A DNA stretch of 64,000 bases from an uncultured Christensenellaceae bacterium (GCA_910588465.1 CAJUOP010000002.1:1-64000); one strand, 5' to 3'; shown: positions 49,948-57,747, counted from the stretch's first letter. Made by a program: numbers and translations. The notes: generated by a model not told the origin, from the sequence alone.

Positions 49948-50333
49948 TGTGTATCTCCCTCGGTCTGCTCGGCTTGGAGCAGCCGGTCAATCTCTGCGAT
50001 GTCGTTCTTAAATTTCGCCATCGTTTCTTCGTGGTTACGTACCTCTTCGCGCATCGCGTTCTCGGTCTGCGCTTTGTATGCTTTCAACGCCTCACGGATT
50101 ATCGCGCTATGCGGCAAAGGTGCGCTTGGCTCTTTTTCTTCGTTCGGGGGTTGGGGGGGGGACTGGGTGCGTTTGCCTCTCGGCAATTCTCGCCAGCTGA
50201 TGCCTCCCTCGACCAGTATTTTCTTGATGTCTTCCGGGGTACAGAGATTGAGCTGCGCCAGTATGCCGACTTGCTTCTTTTTGTCCTTGGCTTCCTTGTA
50301 GCTTCTGACTATTTCGTGTGCCGTCATTTCCAT
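49944..50333 (-). CDS. hypothetical helical early protein with proline-rich linker
   Basis: The 129-aa product has an N-terminal helical part (RSYKEAKDKKKQVGILAQLN) reminiscent of small phage DNA-binding or RNA polymerase-binding proteins. A Pro/Gln linker encoded by C9 (50153-50161 as G on the plus strand) follows, then a C-terminal coiled coil. The G9 run keeps the frame. AAGGAGGT precedes the ATG. Function unknown. Confidence 0.65.
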   Translation of the reverse strand: MEMTAHEIVRSYKEAKDKKKQVGILAQLNLCTPEDIKKILVEGGISWRELPRGKRTQSPPQPPNEEKEPSAPLPHSAIIREALKAYKAQTENAMREEVRNHEETMAKFKNDIAEIDRLLQAEQTEGDTQ

Positions 50334-50336
50334 GCC

Positions 50337-50549
50337 TTACCTCCTTCGCCTGCTCGCCGATTTTAATGTGTCGGGATTTACCGCCGTTACTTTGATGTCG
50401 AATTTGGCTTCCACGGTGATGCCTTTCTCGGCGCAACGGCGCACCAGCTCCGCCTCTAACACACCGCCTATGCTCTCAACCACGCCCTTAGCGGCTACCA
50501 TCAGCGCGGTCTCTTCGATTGCCTTGTATGCGTCCTTATCAATCGCCAT
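50337..50549 (-). CDS. hypothetical protein (70 aa)
   Basis: Helical N-terminal half (ETALMVAAKGVVESIGGVLE) and a short strand with ITVEAKFDIKV, ending in SRRRR. It overlaps the SSB gene end by 11 bp. No family recognised; early operon context. Confidence 0.6.
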   Translation of the reverse strand: MAIDKDAYKAIEETALMVAAKGVVESIGGVLEAELVRRCAEKGITVEAKFDIKVTAVNPDTLKSASRRRR

Positions 50550-51195
50550 CGTTCGCGTCCTCCCACAGTTTCAATTCGTTTTCGTCGTCAGTCGCCATAA
50601 TTTGTGAAATCGAAACCTCATAGGCTGTTCTGGTCTCTTTGTTTCCGTCCGTCAGTGTCTTTTCGTATTCGCGGCTTTGAATTCGTCCGAGTATCTGCAC
50701 TCGGTCTCCGGTCGATAAACCGCTTACAAAACGAGCGTTTCGCCCCCATGCTATGGCGGGTATGTAGTCCGATTTGTTGTAGGCGCGGTTTACGGCTATC
50801 AGCACGTCGGCAATCTCGCGGTTGAACGGCGTTGTCCTGTAGGTCGGCTTTTTGCAAATATACCCGGCAAGTGCCACGATGTTTGTTTTGTCGCCCTTAG
50901 GCTCATCCAGCAATTCGAGGATGAACACGTAAAGCTGAAGGCGCGATTTGCCGTCTATGATTTTGTTGTAAGAACGGAATTGCCCCAGCGCATGAATGGT
51001 CTTTCCCTCTGCCCAGTCTTTCGGCATGATGCGTTCGGAAATGACGACGGGGAGCGTGTCGTGCGTTCCGGAAAGGCGGGCGATTCTCACTTTGCACTCG
51101 TAGAATTTTTCGCCGTAGCTTTCGTGCGAGAACACGCTTTCGCTTGCAATCTCGCCGCTGATATAGGTTTTGTTGTTCTGCTTATTTTCTGCCAT
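50539..51195 (-). CDS. single-stranded DNA-binding protein (double OB fold)
   Basis: The 218-aa product shows two OB-like repeats: TYISGEIASESVFSHESYGE with FYECKVRIARLSGT and later LGQFRSYN, then VALAGYICKKPTYRTTPFNR, IADVLIAVNRAYNKSDYIPA and DRVQILGRIQSREYEK. The second is a classic SSB core (AVNRxYxKSDYIPxIAWGRNA). It should coat single strands during phage replication. GAGG precedes the ATG. Confidence 0.88.
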   Translation of the reverse strand: MAENKQNNKTYISGEIASESVFSHESYGEKFYECKVRIARLSGTHDTLPVVISERIMPKDWAEGKTIHALGQFRSYNKIIDGKSRLQLYVFILELLDEPKGDKTNIVALAGYICKKPTYRTTPFNREIADVLIAVNRAYNKSDYIPAIAWGRNARFVSGLSTGDRVQILGRIQSREYEKTLTDGNKETRTAYEVSISQIMATDDENELKLWEDANDGD

Positions 51196-51994
51196 TTGAT
51201 TTTCCTCTTTTCTTTGATTTCTTTGCCGCTTGCGCGGTTTGGTGTTTCAGTTTTGCGATTAGTATCGCTGTCTCGGTTAGCTCTGCGTCGGTCTTCAGTA
51301 AACCGTAGCGGTTCAAAATTGCAAGCTCTGTCCGCGTTATAATCGTCAAATTTTCAAGTGCCACGTTTTCATGGTTGCCGTCTTTAAACAGAACGATTGC
51401 GCCTTTAGGTAGGGGGCCGTTAGCGGCTTCCCATATGAGGATGTGTTCCTGTCGCCAGTCTCGCGCCCCTTCGCCCAGCTTTCGCCATAGGTATCCGTCA
51501 GATTTCATCAGCACCGTTCCTATCGGCTGTTTGTTGTACGGGGTGTGTCCTTTGCTGAACCAGCTTTTTTCACATCCGGGCGGGCAGTAGCCTTTTTTGC
51601 CTTTGTTTGGCGGTATCGCTCCCGGTTTAATTCGACAGTCGCGGCCGTTGCGGAGTTTGAACCTCGACGTATACGCTTTTATTTGCTCCGTCGTATAATC
51701 CGTTCCGAATTGCCCATTCAGCAAGTTTGCCAGCTCTTTCATCGACCGCCCCGTCACGTTCTCGCGTATAAACTGTGCAATTTCGGGCGGGTATCGTTTC
51801 GACGGTCGTTGAAGGGGTTTATGCCATAATCCGTTTGTCAATTTGTGATTGCTCGCGTAGGCGTGTATTTGGCTTGTCGTCATTTCGATACCGAATGTTG
51901 CGCTTACCAACTCTGCCAGTTCGGAGTAATGCTTACCTTGCACGTTCTCAGCTATAAAGGCTTGCATCTCCGGCGTGTAGATTCTACGCGGCAT
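51182..51994 (-). CDS. HNH endonuclease with two HTH modules
   Basis: The 270-aa product has two tandem homeobox-like HTH units (FIAENVQGKHYSELAELVSA and FIRENVTGRSMKELANLLNG), then an HNH_3-type nuclease: KPIGTVLMKSDGYLWRKL-like strand, RQEHILIWEAANGPLPKGA and VLFKDGNHENVALENL. It is the layout of phage-borne homing endonucleases. It overlaps SSB by 14 bp. A G8 tract (52004-52011) lies 9 bp before its ATG and also encodes the Gly run ending the preceding gene. Confidence 0.9.
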   Translation of the reverse strand: MPRRIYTPEMQAFIAENVQGKHYSELAELVSATFGIEMTTSQIHAYASNHKLTNGLWHKPLQRPSKRYPPEIAQFIRENVTGRSMKELANLLNGQFGTDYTTEQIKAYTSRFKLRNGRDCRIKPGAIPPNKGKKGYCPPGCEKSWFSKGHTPYNKQPIGTVLMKSDGYLWRKLGEGARDWRQEHILIWEAANGPLPKGAIVLFKDGNHENVALENLTIITRTELAILNRYGLLKTDAELTETAILIAKLKHQTAQAAKKSKKRGKSNGRK

Positions 51995-52299
51995 TAGCTA
52001 CCTCCCCCCCCACCGAGAAGTCCTTTCCTCTCGACGGGTTCGTCTTTACCGCGTAGTCCGTATCGGAGCATTCCCGGAAGCGGCACCTCGTCTCCGTCCG
52101 GAGTCGTGTAGCCGTACTCGTTGACGAGTTGCATCGTCTTAAGCGCAAGCTCTCCGTTTCGGATAACTGTCTCCGCGACCTTTGTAACTGCCTGCGCTTT
52201 GTTGATTTCGCGCTGGAGCTGCTCATCGGATAGGTCATCGTTTGTGATGGCATCTAACGCGCTGAACAGGTATTCATTAAGGTCTGCAAGTGAATTCAT
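51994..52299 (-). CDS. hypothetical protein (101 aa) ending in a glycine run
   Basis: The N-terminal 65 residues are helical and acidic (NSLADLNEYLFSALDAITND), then a short part with LPGMLRYGLRGKDEP and a final GGGGGS encoded by the G8 tract. Its TAA overlaps the HNH start. AAGGAGGT precedes the ATG. No family recognised; a change in tract length would alter its C-terminus. Confidence 0.65.
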   Translation of the reverse strand: MNSLADLNEYLFSALDAITNDDLSDEQLQREINKAQAVTKVAETVIRNGELALKTMQLVNEYGYTTPDGDEVPLPGMLRYGLRGKDEPVERKGLLGGGGGS

Positions 52300-52364
52300 A
52301 TTTACCTCCTTGGTTTTCGGTGACGCCCTTGCGGGCGTTTCGGTCGGTTACCGTCCGGCTCTCG

Positions 52365-52595
52365 TCAGACCGAAGTTTCTATCATAATCTCGCCGCGATT
52401 GCGTCCCGCCATACCGCCGCGCTCGGCGTATTTTATCGCTTGGCTTTTGGTATCGTGTCGTGCGCTTTCGTAGGCATTGAATTTGTTTACGGTGCATCTC
52501 GTGTTCGGGGCGGGTTCGACTATCAACGTCCCGAAGGAGCTGTGCCAGCCAGTCGAGGTTTTCTCAATTCGCCATACGTTCTTTACTGTCGTCAT
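52365..52595 (-). CDS. hypothetical protein (76 aa)
   Basis: Start at the ATG 52595 after AGGGGG. The product looks like a small beta-rich domain (TTVKNVWRIEKTSTGWHSSF, RCTVNKFNAYESARHDTKSQ). No family recognised; it is in the series of small, tightly spaced early genes. Confidence 0.55.
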   Translation of the reverse strand: MTTVKNVWRIEKTSTGWHSSFGTLIVEPAPNTRCTVNKFNAYESARHDTKSQAIKYAERGGMAGRNRGEIMIETSV

Positions 52596-52604
52596 GCGCA
52601 CCCC

Positions 52605-52892
52605 CTATTCTTCCATCCCGGCAAATCTCGGCAGAAACCGATTATCGAAGGTCTTGTTTACCCTGTCGATGTGGTTTTGAATTTCAATGAAGTCGTGCGC
52701 GAAATTGAAAGCATCGGCGTTCAGCCAGTCGGCAAGTCTAATGTTGAAATGTTCGGCGGCGAGGTCTACGTCCATTTGAGCGGTTATTCTCGAACCGCGT
52801 CTGATGCCCATTTCCTCGGCTCTGGTGCATATTCTTGCTATCAAGTTCAGTCTCTCGATTGCCTTATCGGATGCGGTTTGCTTAGCGTTCAT
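52605..52892 (-). CDS. DUF6874-like small helical protein
   Basis: The 95-aa product is mainly helical with RLNLIARICTRAEEMGIRRG, LAAEHFNIRLADWLNADAFN and a final IQNHIDRVNKTFDNRFLP. Such proteins are common in the early region of Bacillota phages, function unknown. Its ATG overlaps the preceding TAA region (4 bp). Confidence 0.65.
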   Translation of the reverse strand: MNAKQTASDKAIERLNLIARICTRAEEMGIRRGSRITAQMDVDLAAEHFNIRLADWLNADAFNFAHDFIEIQNHIDRVNKTFDNRFLPRFAGMEE

Positions 52893-53107
52893 TTGTTATC
52901 CTCCGAGTCTTGTAAATATTTTTTGAGGAATTCTTCCGGGTCCATCGTTTCGTAGTCATCCTCAGCGTCGCTATCGTAGCAGTCACTTTCTCGTTCGTAT
53001 TCGTCGTAGCGGTCGTTTTCAGCTTCAAAGTCGTAATATGTGGGGTCGGTGTCTCCGCACCTTCCGTCGCATCTTCCGTTCAAAATGCAATCATCGCAAA
53101 GGCTCAT
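52889..53107 (-). CDS. small acidic protein with CxxC...CxxxC start
   Basis: The 72-aa product starts SLCDDCILNGRCDGRCGD, a possible metal knuckle, followed by a Tyr/Asp/Glu-rich tail. It overlaps both neighbours by 4 bp (ATGA), so it is clearly translated with them. Function unknown. Confidence 0.6.
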   Translation of the reverse strand: MSLCDDCILNGRCDGRCGDTDPTYYDFEAENDRYDEYERESDCYDSDAEDDYETMDPEEFLKKYLQDSEDNK

Positions 53108-53328
53108 TCGTCATCGTCCTCCTCGTCTTCGTCGTCATAGGAGTCATCTTCGTCGAAGCTGTTTTTCGTGATGCGACCGTAAGTGTAGCCGTTGTCGTTT
53201 TTAAGGTATACCTTTGCGTCTTCGTCGAAGTCTTCGAGGTAGGCTATCAGTTCGCCAACCGTCATCGTCTTTCCGCATTGGTCGGGACTGTATCCGTCTC
53301 TGCGTCCGTCAATGAATACTTTTGCCAT
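53104..53328 (-). CDS. hypothetical protein (74 aa) with acidic tail
   Basis: Start at the ATG 53328 after GGAGG. The fold-like part reads DGYSPDQCGKTMTVGELIAY, then LEDFDEDAKVYLKNDNGYTY, similar to small phage proteins that begin 'xxTVGELIexLexfdxdxkV'. It ends in a run of Asp/Glu. Confidence 0.65.
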   Translation of the reverse strand: MAKVFIDGRRDGYSPDQCGKTMTVGELIAYLEDFDEDAKVYLKNDNGYTYGRITKNSFDEDDSYDDEDEEDDDE

Positions 53329-53407
53329 TTGTGTTTCCTCCGTGTGGCCTGTCATCTTCAGAGCGGGTAGGCCGTCTTCCCGCTGACACCCTTTCGGGCG
53401 TTTCGAC

Positions 53408-53587
53408 TTATAACTCCATGCTGTAGATTGTGATGTATTCCTGTTCGTCGTCTTCGGGTTCGGCGTTGACCAGCACCCTGTGTCCGTTCAGCGTTGCGCT
53501 GAAATGAAAATTGCCTTCGTGCTTGCAGCTCCCTGCATCGAGGTGCAGTGCGTTTTCTATTGCAGTCGTGTGGTTCTTTACTCTCAT
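53408..53587 (-). CDS. 59-aa hypothetical protein
   Basis: A short gene with AAGGGAG and an ATG at 53587. The product reads AIENALHLDAGSCKHEGNFH near the start and ends EQEYITIYSMEL. It looks like one small alpha/beta domain. A longer minus-frame reading through this interval is Arg-rich and artefactual. Confidence 0.6.
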   Translation of the reverse strand: MRVKNHTTAIENALHLDAGSCKHEGNFHFSATLNGHRVLVNAEPEDDEQEYITIYSMEL

Positions 53588-53599
53588 CTCGTTTCTCCC

Positions 53600-53833
53600 T
53601 TAGCGGATGCGCTCCGCTTTGATTTTTCCGTTGCTCTCGTAGACGTTGACCTCGAAGGGGTTTTTGTCGCTTTCGGTGTAGTCGCCGTTTATGGCGTATC
53701 CGATGTGAATTGTAATCTGCGACCATTTGTTTCCGCATCCGCTCCCTTCCATAAGTGCCACCGTTCGGATGTCGCCTTTGCCCTCTTTGTTGAAAACCGC
53801 CATTGCCTTGTTGATTGCCTGTGTGCCAGTCAT
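53600..53833 (-). CDS. hypothetical early protein (77 aa)
   Basis: Start at the ATG 53833 after AAGGAGGT. The product has TGTQAINKAMAVFNKEGKGD and WSQITIHIGYAINGDYTES, a small alpha/beta layout. No family recognised. Confidence 0.6.
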   Translation of the reverse strand: MTGTQAINKAMAVFNKEGKGDIRTVALMEGSGCGNKWSQITIHIGYAINGDYTESDKNPFEVNVYESNGKIKAERIR

Positions 53834-53920
53834 TTGTGTTACCTCCTTGTTTGCGCGGCTGTAGGGGATTGTGACCTTCTGCCTGTCCGCATTAACGGGC
53901 ATTCGCCCGCCACTCTGCTT

Positions 53921-54235
53921 TTAGTTTTCGTAGGAATATAATTGACCGTCTATCATCTCCCATTGCCATCCCTTGCAATTAAATCTGATGTAGTTCCAGT
54001 CGGTCGATTCGTATTGCGGTTTGCGAGTGTAGGTTTTGTCCGGGTAGATGCGGTGGTTTTCTGCGCGGTAGGTTTTGACCTCGGTTATAATTTCGATTTG
54101 GCTAAACTCGAACCCGAATTCCCTATTGACGTAGGCTTTCGCTTCGTTTTCGCTGATGTCCGCATCCAGCTTTTGGTATTCCTCTTCGGGAAGGTGCGTT
54201 CCCGCCGTGTAGTCTTTGCCAGTTAAAATGTTCAT
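53921..54235 (-). CDS. first gene of the early operon, hypothetical (104 aa)
   Basis: The product begins NILTGKDYTAGTHLPEEEYQ, has a helix ENEAKAYVNREFGFEFSQI and an aromatic C-terminus (WNYIRFNCKGWQWEMID). GGAGGT precedes the ATG. It is the first gene behind the minus-strand early promoter, so it is a candidate early regulator or host-takeover protein, but no domain is recognised. Confidence 0.65.
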   Translation of the reverse strand: MNILTGKDYTAGTHLPEEEYQKLDADISENEAKAYVNREFGFEFSQIEIITEVKTYRAENHRIYPDKTYTRKPQYESTDWNYIRFNCKGWQWEMIDGQLYSYEN

Positions 54236-54258
54236 TTTGATTTACCTCCGATGTGTTT

Positions 54259-54275
54259 GTGGACTGTCTGTCCAC
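54259..54275. promoter_or_regulatory. operator O1 (17-bp palindrome)
   Basis: GTGGAC-TGTCT-GTCCAC, a perfect 6-bp inverted repeat with a 5-bp centre. It lies about 12-28 bp after the -10 of the minus-strand early promoter, where a bound repressor would block transcription. Confidence 0.8.
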
Positions 54276-54286
54276 GTTGTATGGCT

Positions 54287-54315
54287 ATTATAATCCTTTG
54301 TGGACTGTTTGTCAA
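54287..54315 (-). promoter_or_regulatory. early lytic promoter
   Basis: Consensus boxes on the minus strand: TTGACA (54310-54315), 17-bp spacing, TATAAT (54287-54292). The -35 lies within operator O2. Confidence 0.92.
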
Positions 54316-54316
54316 C
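54300..54316. promoter_or_regulatory. operator O2
   Basis: GTGGAC-TGTTT-GTCAAC, the same 17-bp pattern with one mismatch in the right arm, overlapping the early promoter -35 and spacer. Confidence 0.8.
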
Positions 54317-54364
54317 AGTTTTTCTGCGTTTTTTCAAAAAAATTTTTCTTATTTTGATTAAAAA

Positions 54365-54381
54365 ATTGACTGCAAGTCCAC
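54365..54381. promoter_or_regulatory. operator O3
   Basis: ATTGAC-TGCAA-GTCCAC, same pattern with one changed arm, overlapping the -35 and spacer of the plus-strand repressor promoter. This would give autoregulation of the repressor. Confidence 0.75.
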
Positions 54382-54394
54382 AAAAGGGTATAAT
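54366..54394 (+). promoter_or_regulatory. repressor maintenance promoter
   Basis: TTGACT (54366-54371), 17-bp spacing, TATAAT (54389-54394), 20 bp before the repressor ATG. It is divergent from the early promoter and covered by O3. Confidence 0.9.
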
Positions 54395-54414
54395 AAAAAG
54401 CGAGGTGCATCGTT

Positions 54415-54849
54415 ATGAATAGACTTAAGCAATTACGCACGGCTCGAAAAATGTCGCTTCGTAGCCTTTCAGAACAGACTGGAATTGAATTCTCATCAAT
54501 CGCTTACTATGAACGCGGGGAGCGGAATTTCTCGGTTAAAAGTCAGCAGGTTCTTTCTGACTTTTTCGGCGTGTCAGTCGACTACTTGCTCGGCAAATCT
54601 CCCGAAGATATGTTTAACGATTTCGTGGATTCTCTTCGCAACGATTTTATGGTTGAAACAGCTTACTCGGACGGGGATGTTACTCAGTCGCTATCCCCCG
54701 CCGTTCCCGAACCCGTGAGAACAAAAATTGAAATTCTGCTTTTGCTCCGTGGTATAGACAGCAAGACCAGCCTTGATATGATTCTCGAATTCGCAAAGAT
54801 GCGAACCGCTCACGACGACTTTTCTAAACCTGTGGGAGACGATGAATAA
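54415..54849 (+). CDS. phage repressor, XRE family
   Basis: The 144-aa product has an N-terminal HTH (MSLRSLSEQTGIEFSSIAYY, then ERGERNFSVKSQQVLSDFFG and VSVDYLLGKSPED) and a C-terminal helical oligomerisation part, without a LexA/CI-type peptidase. Divergence from the early operon and the three operators between them identify it as the lysogeny repressor. Its stop overlaps the integrase start (TAATG), so lysogeny and integration functions are co-expressed. Confidence 0.9.
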   Translation: MNRLKQLRTARKMSLRSLSEQTGIEFSSIAYYERGERNFSVKSQQVLSDFFGVSVDYLLGKSPEDMFNDFVDSLRNDFMVETAYSDGDVTQSLSPAVPEPVRTKIEILLLLRGIDSKTSLDMILEFAKMRTAHDDFSKPVGDDE

Positions 54850-56435
54850 TGGACTTGCTTGCCTATTGCCGGTATTCGTCCGAAAACCAGCGCGACGGTT
54901 ACTCTATCGAGGCGCAAGTCCGCGCCATCAAAGAGTGGGCAGCCCGTGAAGGGCATACCATCCGAAAATTTTACATAGATGAGGCGAAATCCGGAACGAC
55001 TGACGACCGCGAAGAATTCCAGAAAATGATTGCCGAGTCTGCCGGGAGCGGCTGCAAGGGCATTGTCGTTCATAAGCTCGACCGATTCGCCCGTGACCGT
55101 TATGCGTCGGCTGTTTATCGCCACAAGCTGAAAGAGAACGGTCTGCGCGTCATCTCCGTACTCGAACCCCTCGACGACTCGCCGGAGTCTATCATGATGG
55201 AGGCGGTGCTTGAGGGTATGGCAGAATACTATTCCCGTAACCTCTCCCGCGAAGTTCGCAAAGGTCAAAAAGAGGCCGCGCTGAAAGCACAGCACGTTAC
55301 CGGCCCCGTTCCTTACGGCTACCGCGTCGACGAACACCACCGCTATGTCGTTGTTCCCGAAGAGGCCGCTGTAATCCGCGAAATTTTCCGCAGGCTGGAC
55401 GGCGGCGAAAGCATCGCCGATGTTACTCGCTGGGCGGTTACTCACGGCATCAAAACACATAAGGGGACGCTGTTCAATGAGCTTGCTATCACGCGCTTGA
55501 CCCAGCAGCCTATTTTGGTCGGTCGGTTCTCTTACGGTGTGAATAGCAAGGACGGGCAGCCGCCTATCATCATCGAGAACGCCGTCGAGCCTATTCTCGA
55601 ACCGTCCATCTTTTGGCGGCAATACGAAAAAACGACAGCGCGAAAAAAAGGCCCGCGCTCCCGTTTGAAAGAGGAGGAATATTTGCTTACCGGTTATCTC
55701 TACTGCGAGTATTGCGGCTCGCATCTTTACGGTTTCAAATCGAAGTCAACTTTTCCGCTGAAATCTGGGAAGGTGCAAACCTACGAAAAGTATTCCTACC
55801 GCTGCGCAACGAAAGGCTCGCGCGGCAGTGCATCCCGTCGCCTTGACCCCGAATACGTCCCGGCGCATTGTGATTTGAAAAATATTGAAAAATTCGCGCT
55901 GGAGGAGTTTGTCTTCGGTGCTATCAACTATTGCCTTTTCTCCGGCGACACGTCCGACTGGATTGTGGCCGAGATGCTCGTTCGGTCGAAAAAGAAAAAA
56001 CCCGCCGACCAGAAAAAAATCGACGGGTATAAATCCGAACTCGAAAAAATCAAAAAACAACGCGACCGCCTGCTCGACCTTTACCTGTCTGATGGTCTCT
56101 CGAAAGAGGCTTACTCTGCAAAGGCTGACGAGCTGAACGCCCGCGCTGAATTCCTCGACCGTGAAATCAACCGCCTTTCCCCTGACGTTCCCGTTGGTCT
56201 GACCGCTGAGGATGTTCGCAAGCGTTTAACGTCGTTTATCGAAAGCGCGAACGCCGACAGTCCGGAATATAAAAAGCGGCTACTCGCCACCTATGTGGAG
56301 CGAATAACCGTTTCTAATGAACGCATTTGCATCTATTTCAAATTCCCCATTCCCGGTCTTGGCGACAAACTCGAAAAAGATTTCGGGGACTACTTTGTGC
56401 GTAAAAATTCAAATACCCCTCCAGATGTAAAATAA
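54849..56435 (+). CDS. int: large serine recombinase (integrase)
   Basis: The 528-aa product has the resolvase domain at about 1-150 with Y-x-R-x-S-x-x-x-Q at residues 6-14, catalytic Ser10 (AYCRYSSENQRDG), and HKLDRFARDRYASAV. The recombinase domain, about 160-260, has GPVPYGYRV and VIREIFRRLDGGESIADV. A zinc ribbon at about 280-340 has CEYCGSHLYG and CATKG...C. A coiled coil follows from about 385. It integrates and excises the prophage at short att sites. It is the last phage gene at the right end, so an att site should follow closely. Confidence 0.95.
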   Translation: MDLLAYCRYSSENQRDGYSIEAQVRAIKEWAAREGHTIRKFYIDEAKSGTTDDREEFQKMIAESAGSGCKGIVVHKLDRFARDRYASAVYRHKLKENGLRVISVLEPLDDSPESIMMEAVLEGMAEYYSRNLSREVRKGQKEAALKAQHVTGPVPYGYRVDEHHRYVVVPEEAAVIREIFRRLDGGESIADVTRWAVTHGIKTHKGTLFNELAITRLTQQPILVGRFSYGVNSKDGQPPIIIENAVEPILEPSIFWRQYEKTTARKKGPRSRLKEEEYLLTGYLYCEYCGSHLYGFKSKSTFPLKSGKVQTYEKYSYRCATKGSRGSASRRLDPEYVPAHCDLKNIEKFALEEFVFGAINYCLFSGDTSDWIVAEMLVRSKKKKPADQKKIDGYKSELEKIKKQRDRLLDLYLSDGLSKEAYSAKADELNARAEFLDREINRLSPDVPVGLTAEDVRKRLTSFIESANADSPEYKKRLLATYVERITVSNERICIYFKFPIPGLGDKLEKDFGDYFVRKNSNTPPDVK

Positions 56436-56603
56436 ATAAACTCCTCGCCGCAACCTCTTTTGAACTCTCGATATACTTCGCCCTTTTTAATGTTATTTAT
56501 AACAATTCTTCATTTTTTTGTCCTCCGTAAAAATGTTTTAATGTACTTTTTGTACAATCCATATATAAGACGATGAAACAATGTCAATTTTACGCAAGTA
56601 AAT

Positions 56604-56951
56604 TTACAAAAAAAGATTGGAAAATTCATCTTGCACGGAAGGAAAAATCTCATGCACTTGCGACTCTTTTTTTATCTTATCTTTTGCCGAATTGATTGTA
56701 AGAATATAAAGCCAACCTTTTGGATTTTTAATCTTTTTCTTAGGTAAGTATTGCCATATCTTTACCAACATATCGTCAACCACTTCGTCTGCCAAAAACG
56801 AAGATTTTGTAACGGTACGTGCAGTAACATAAATCAATTTTCCGTAAACATTATAAAACACTTCAAGGGAACCTTTATCCCCTGAATAAATTTTCTTCAA
56901 CAACGTATTAAAATATCGCGTTTCATCGTTTGAATGTGTTTCTTTTTGCAT
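56604..56951 (-). pseudogene. truncated ECF-type sigma factor
   Basis: The 115-aa frame matches region 2 of extracytoplasmic-function sigma factors: YFNTLLKKIYSGDKGSLEVF, ARTVTKSSFLADEVVDDMLV (region 2.2-like) and KIKNPKGWLYILTINSAKDK. It ends before any region 4, which full-length members (about 165-190 aa) need for -35 recognition. The missing end lies towards the prophage, so phage integration may have removed it, or it may be an old remnant. No region-4 coding was found beside the left prophage end. The 56436-56603 gap before it is AT-rich and holds no gene. Confidence 0.6.
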
Positions 56952-57047
56952 TAAATGATAACTTCTCTTTTATGATTATATCACATTCAACAATTCGCTG
57001 TCAATAATTATTTTTTATTTTAACCGACATGAAATGTTTTGCTACAC

Positions 57048-57099
57048 TTGACTTGTTAATTTCGCCTGCGCTTTGCGTTTGGGGTTATTAACAAGTCAA
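57048..57099. repeat. 12-bp inverted repeat upstream of the right-hand module
   Basis: TTGACTTGTTAA (57048-57059) and its exact complement TTAACAAGTCAA (57088-57099) flank 28 bp and are followed by TTTTTATTT. It could be a leader terminator/attenuator or an operator pair covering a promoter. The 56952-57144 interval has no gene. Confidence 0.6.
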
Positions 57100-57144
57100 T
57101 TTTTATTTGGTGGCGACCATACGCAAAGGAGAAATGTAGGTAAA

Positions 57145-57690
57145 ATGGCAAATGTGAAAGAAGAAGTGAAGAACGAAGCGAAGATTGCAGAAGCGGCAGA
57201 AGAAGTTGTAAAGCAGTCGGCAAAGGCAATGGAAGCGACGGAAGCGATCGCGGCAATGGACGGAACGGACGAATCGGCGGCAGAAGAAGCGAAAATCGAA
57301 ATTCCGAAAATTTACGTGGTACGGCGCAAGTACACCAACAAGTCGGACGGAAAGCAGTATTGGGAATATATCCTCCCCGCTGTGTTCCGCGGAAGCGTTT
57401 CGGAAGTACATTTTAAGGCTTCCGACGTGGGCGGTTACGAAGCGTTGGACAAGCTGTTCAGCGGCGGCGTGAAGAAGGTCGAGTTGCAAGCGCATGAAGA
57501 AAAGCAGTACGACGAGCATACGGGTTTGCGCAAGTACATGGTGTACGAAGCCGTGTACACGGACGAGTTCGGTTTCGAGTGGCGTTATCCTCTCAAAACC
57601 GTGCGTGGAAGCGATAAAGCCGTTATGGAAAACTATATCCGTCTTTTACGCTTTGAAGCCGAGCAAACGGCAAAAGCGACGAAGAAATAA
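57145..57690 (+). CDS. hypothetical protein of the right-hand mobile module (181 aa)
   Basis: Start at the ATG 57145, 13 bp after GGAG. The first 50 residues are a charged Ala/Glu coil (EVKNEAKIAEAAEEVVKQSA). The remainder is alpha/beta (IYVVRRKYTNKSDGKQYWEY, FKASDVGGYEALDKLFSGGV, KYMVYEAVYTDEFGFEWRYP) with no family I recognise. A strong terminator follows, so it is a single-gene or attenuated unit. Confidence 0.65.
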   Translation: MANVKEEVKNEAKIAEAAEEVVKQSAKAMEATEAIAAMDGTDESAAEEAKIEIPKIYVVRRKYTNKSDGKQYWEYILPAVFRGSVSEVHFKASDVGGYEALDKLFSGGVKKVELQAHEEKQYDEHTGLRKYMVYEAVYTDEFGFEWRYPLKTVRGSDKAVMENYIRLLRFEAEQTAKATKK

Positions 57691-57695
57691 AAAAG

Positions 57696-57747
57696 AATGC
57701 CGTTCGGGTTACGGGGAAAACCGTGTTCCCCGAACGGCATTTTTGTT
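57696..57747 (+). terminator. Rho-independent terminator
   Basis: AATGCCGTTCGGG pairs with its complement around an imperfect inner stem (ACGG...CCGT) and is followed by TTTTTGTTT. It lies directly after the 57145-57690 gene. Confidence 0.85.

Larger units (their letters stand above)
8700..56500. mobile_element. contractile-tailed prophage (lambda-type head, P2/Mu-type tail), boundaries approximate
   Basis: The block runs from hicB at the left to a large serine recombinase at the right and contains a full structural, replication and regulatory complement on the minus strand, with the repressor and integrase on the plus strand. Base composition is clearly more G+C-rich than the flanks. The gene order is that of a temperate myovirus: integrase, repressor, divergent early operon, replication, terminase, head, tail, tail tip with DGR, holin. 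Ends are inferred from gene content. The left end should fall in 8650-8745 and the right in 56436-56600. I could not identify att cores; serine integrases often leave only a few shared bases. It looks intact apart from frame breaks at G tracts and the lack of a recognised endolysin. Confidence 0.9.

Noticed and set aside
53358..53738. 126-codon Arg/Gln-rich minus-strand frame
   Set aside because: It overlaps two better-supported small genes in another frame, both with strong ribosome sites, and has no plausible composition.
8702..56466. TGAACT shared at 8702-8707 and 56461-56466 as an att core
   Set aside because: Six bases are expected by chance in windows of this size; no longer match or flanking symmetry was found, so I did not call att sites.
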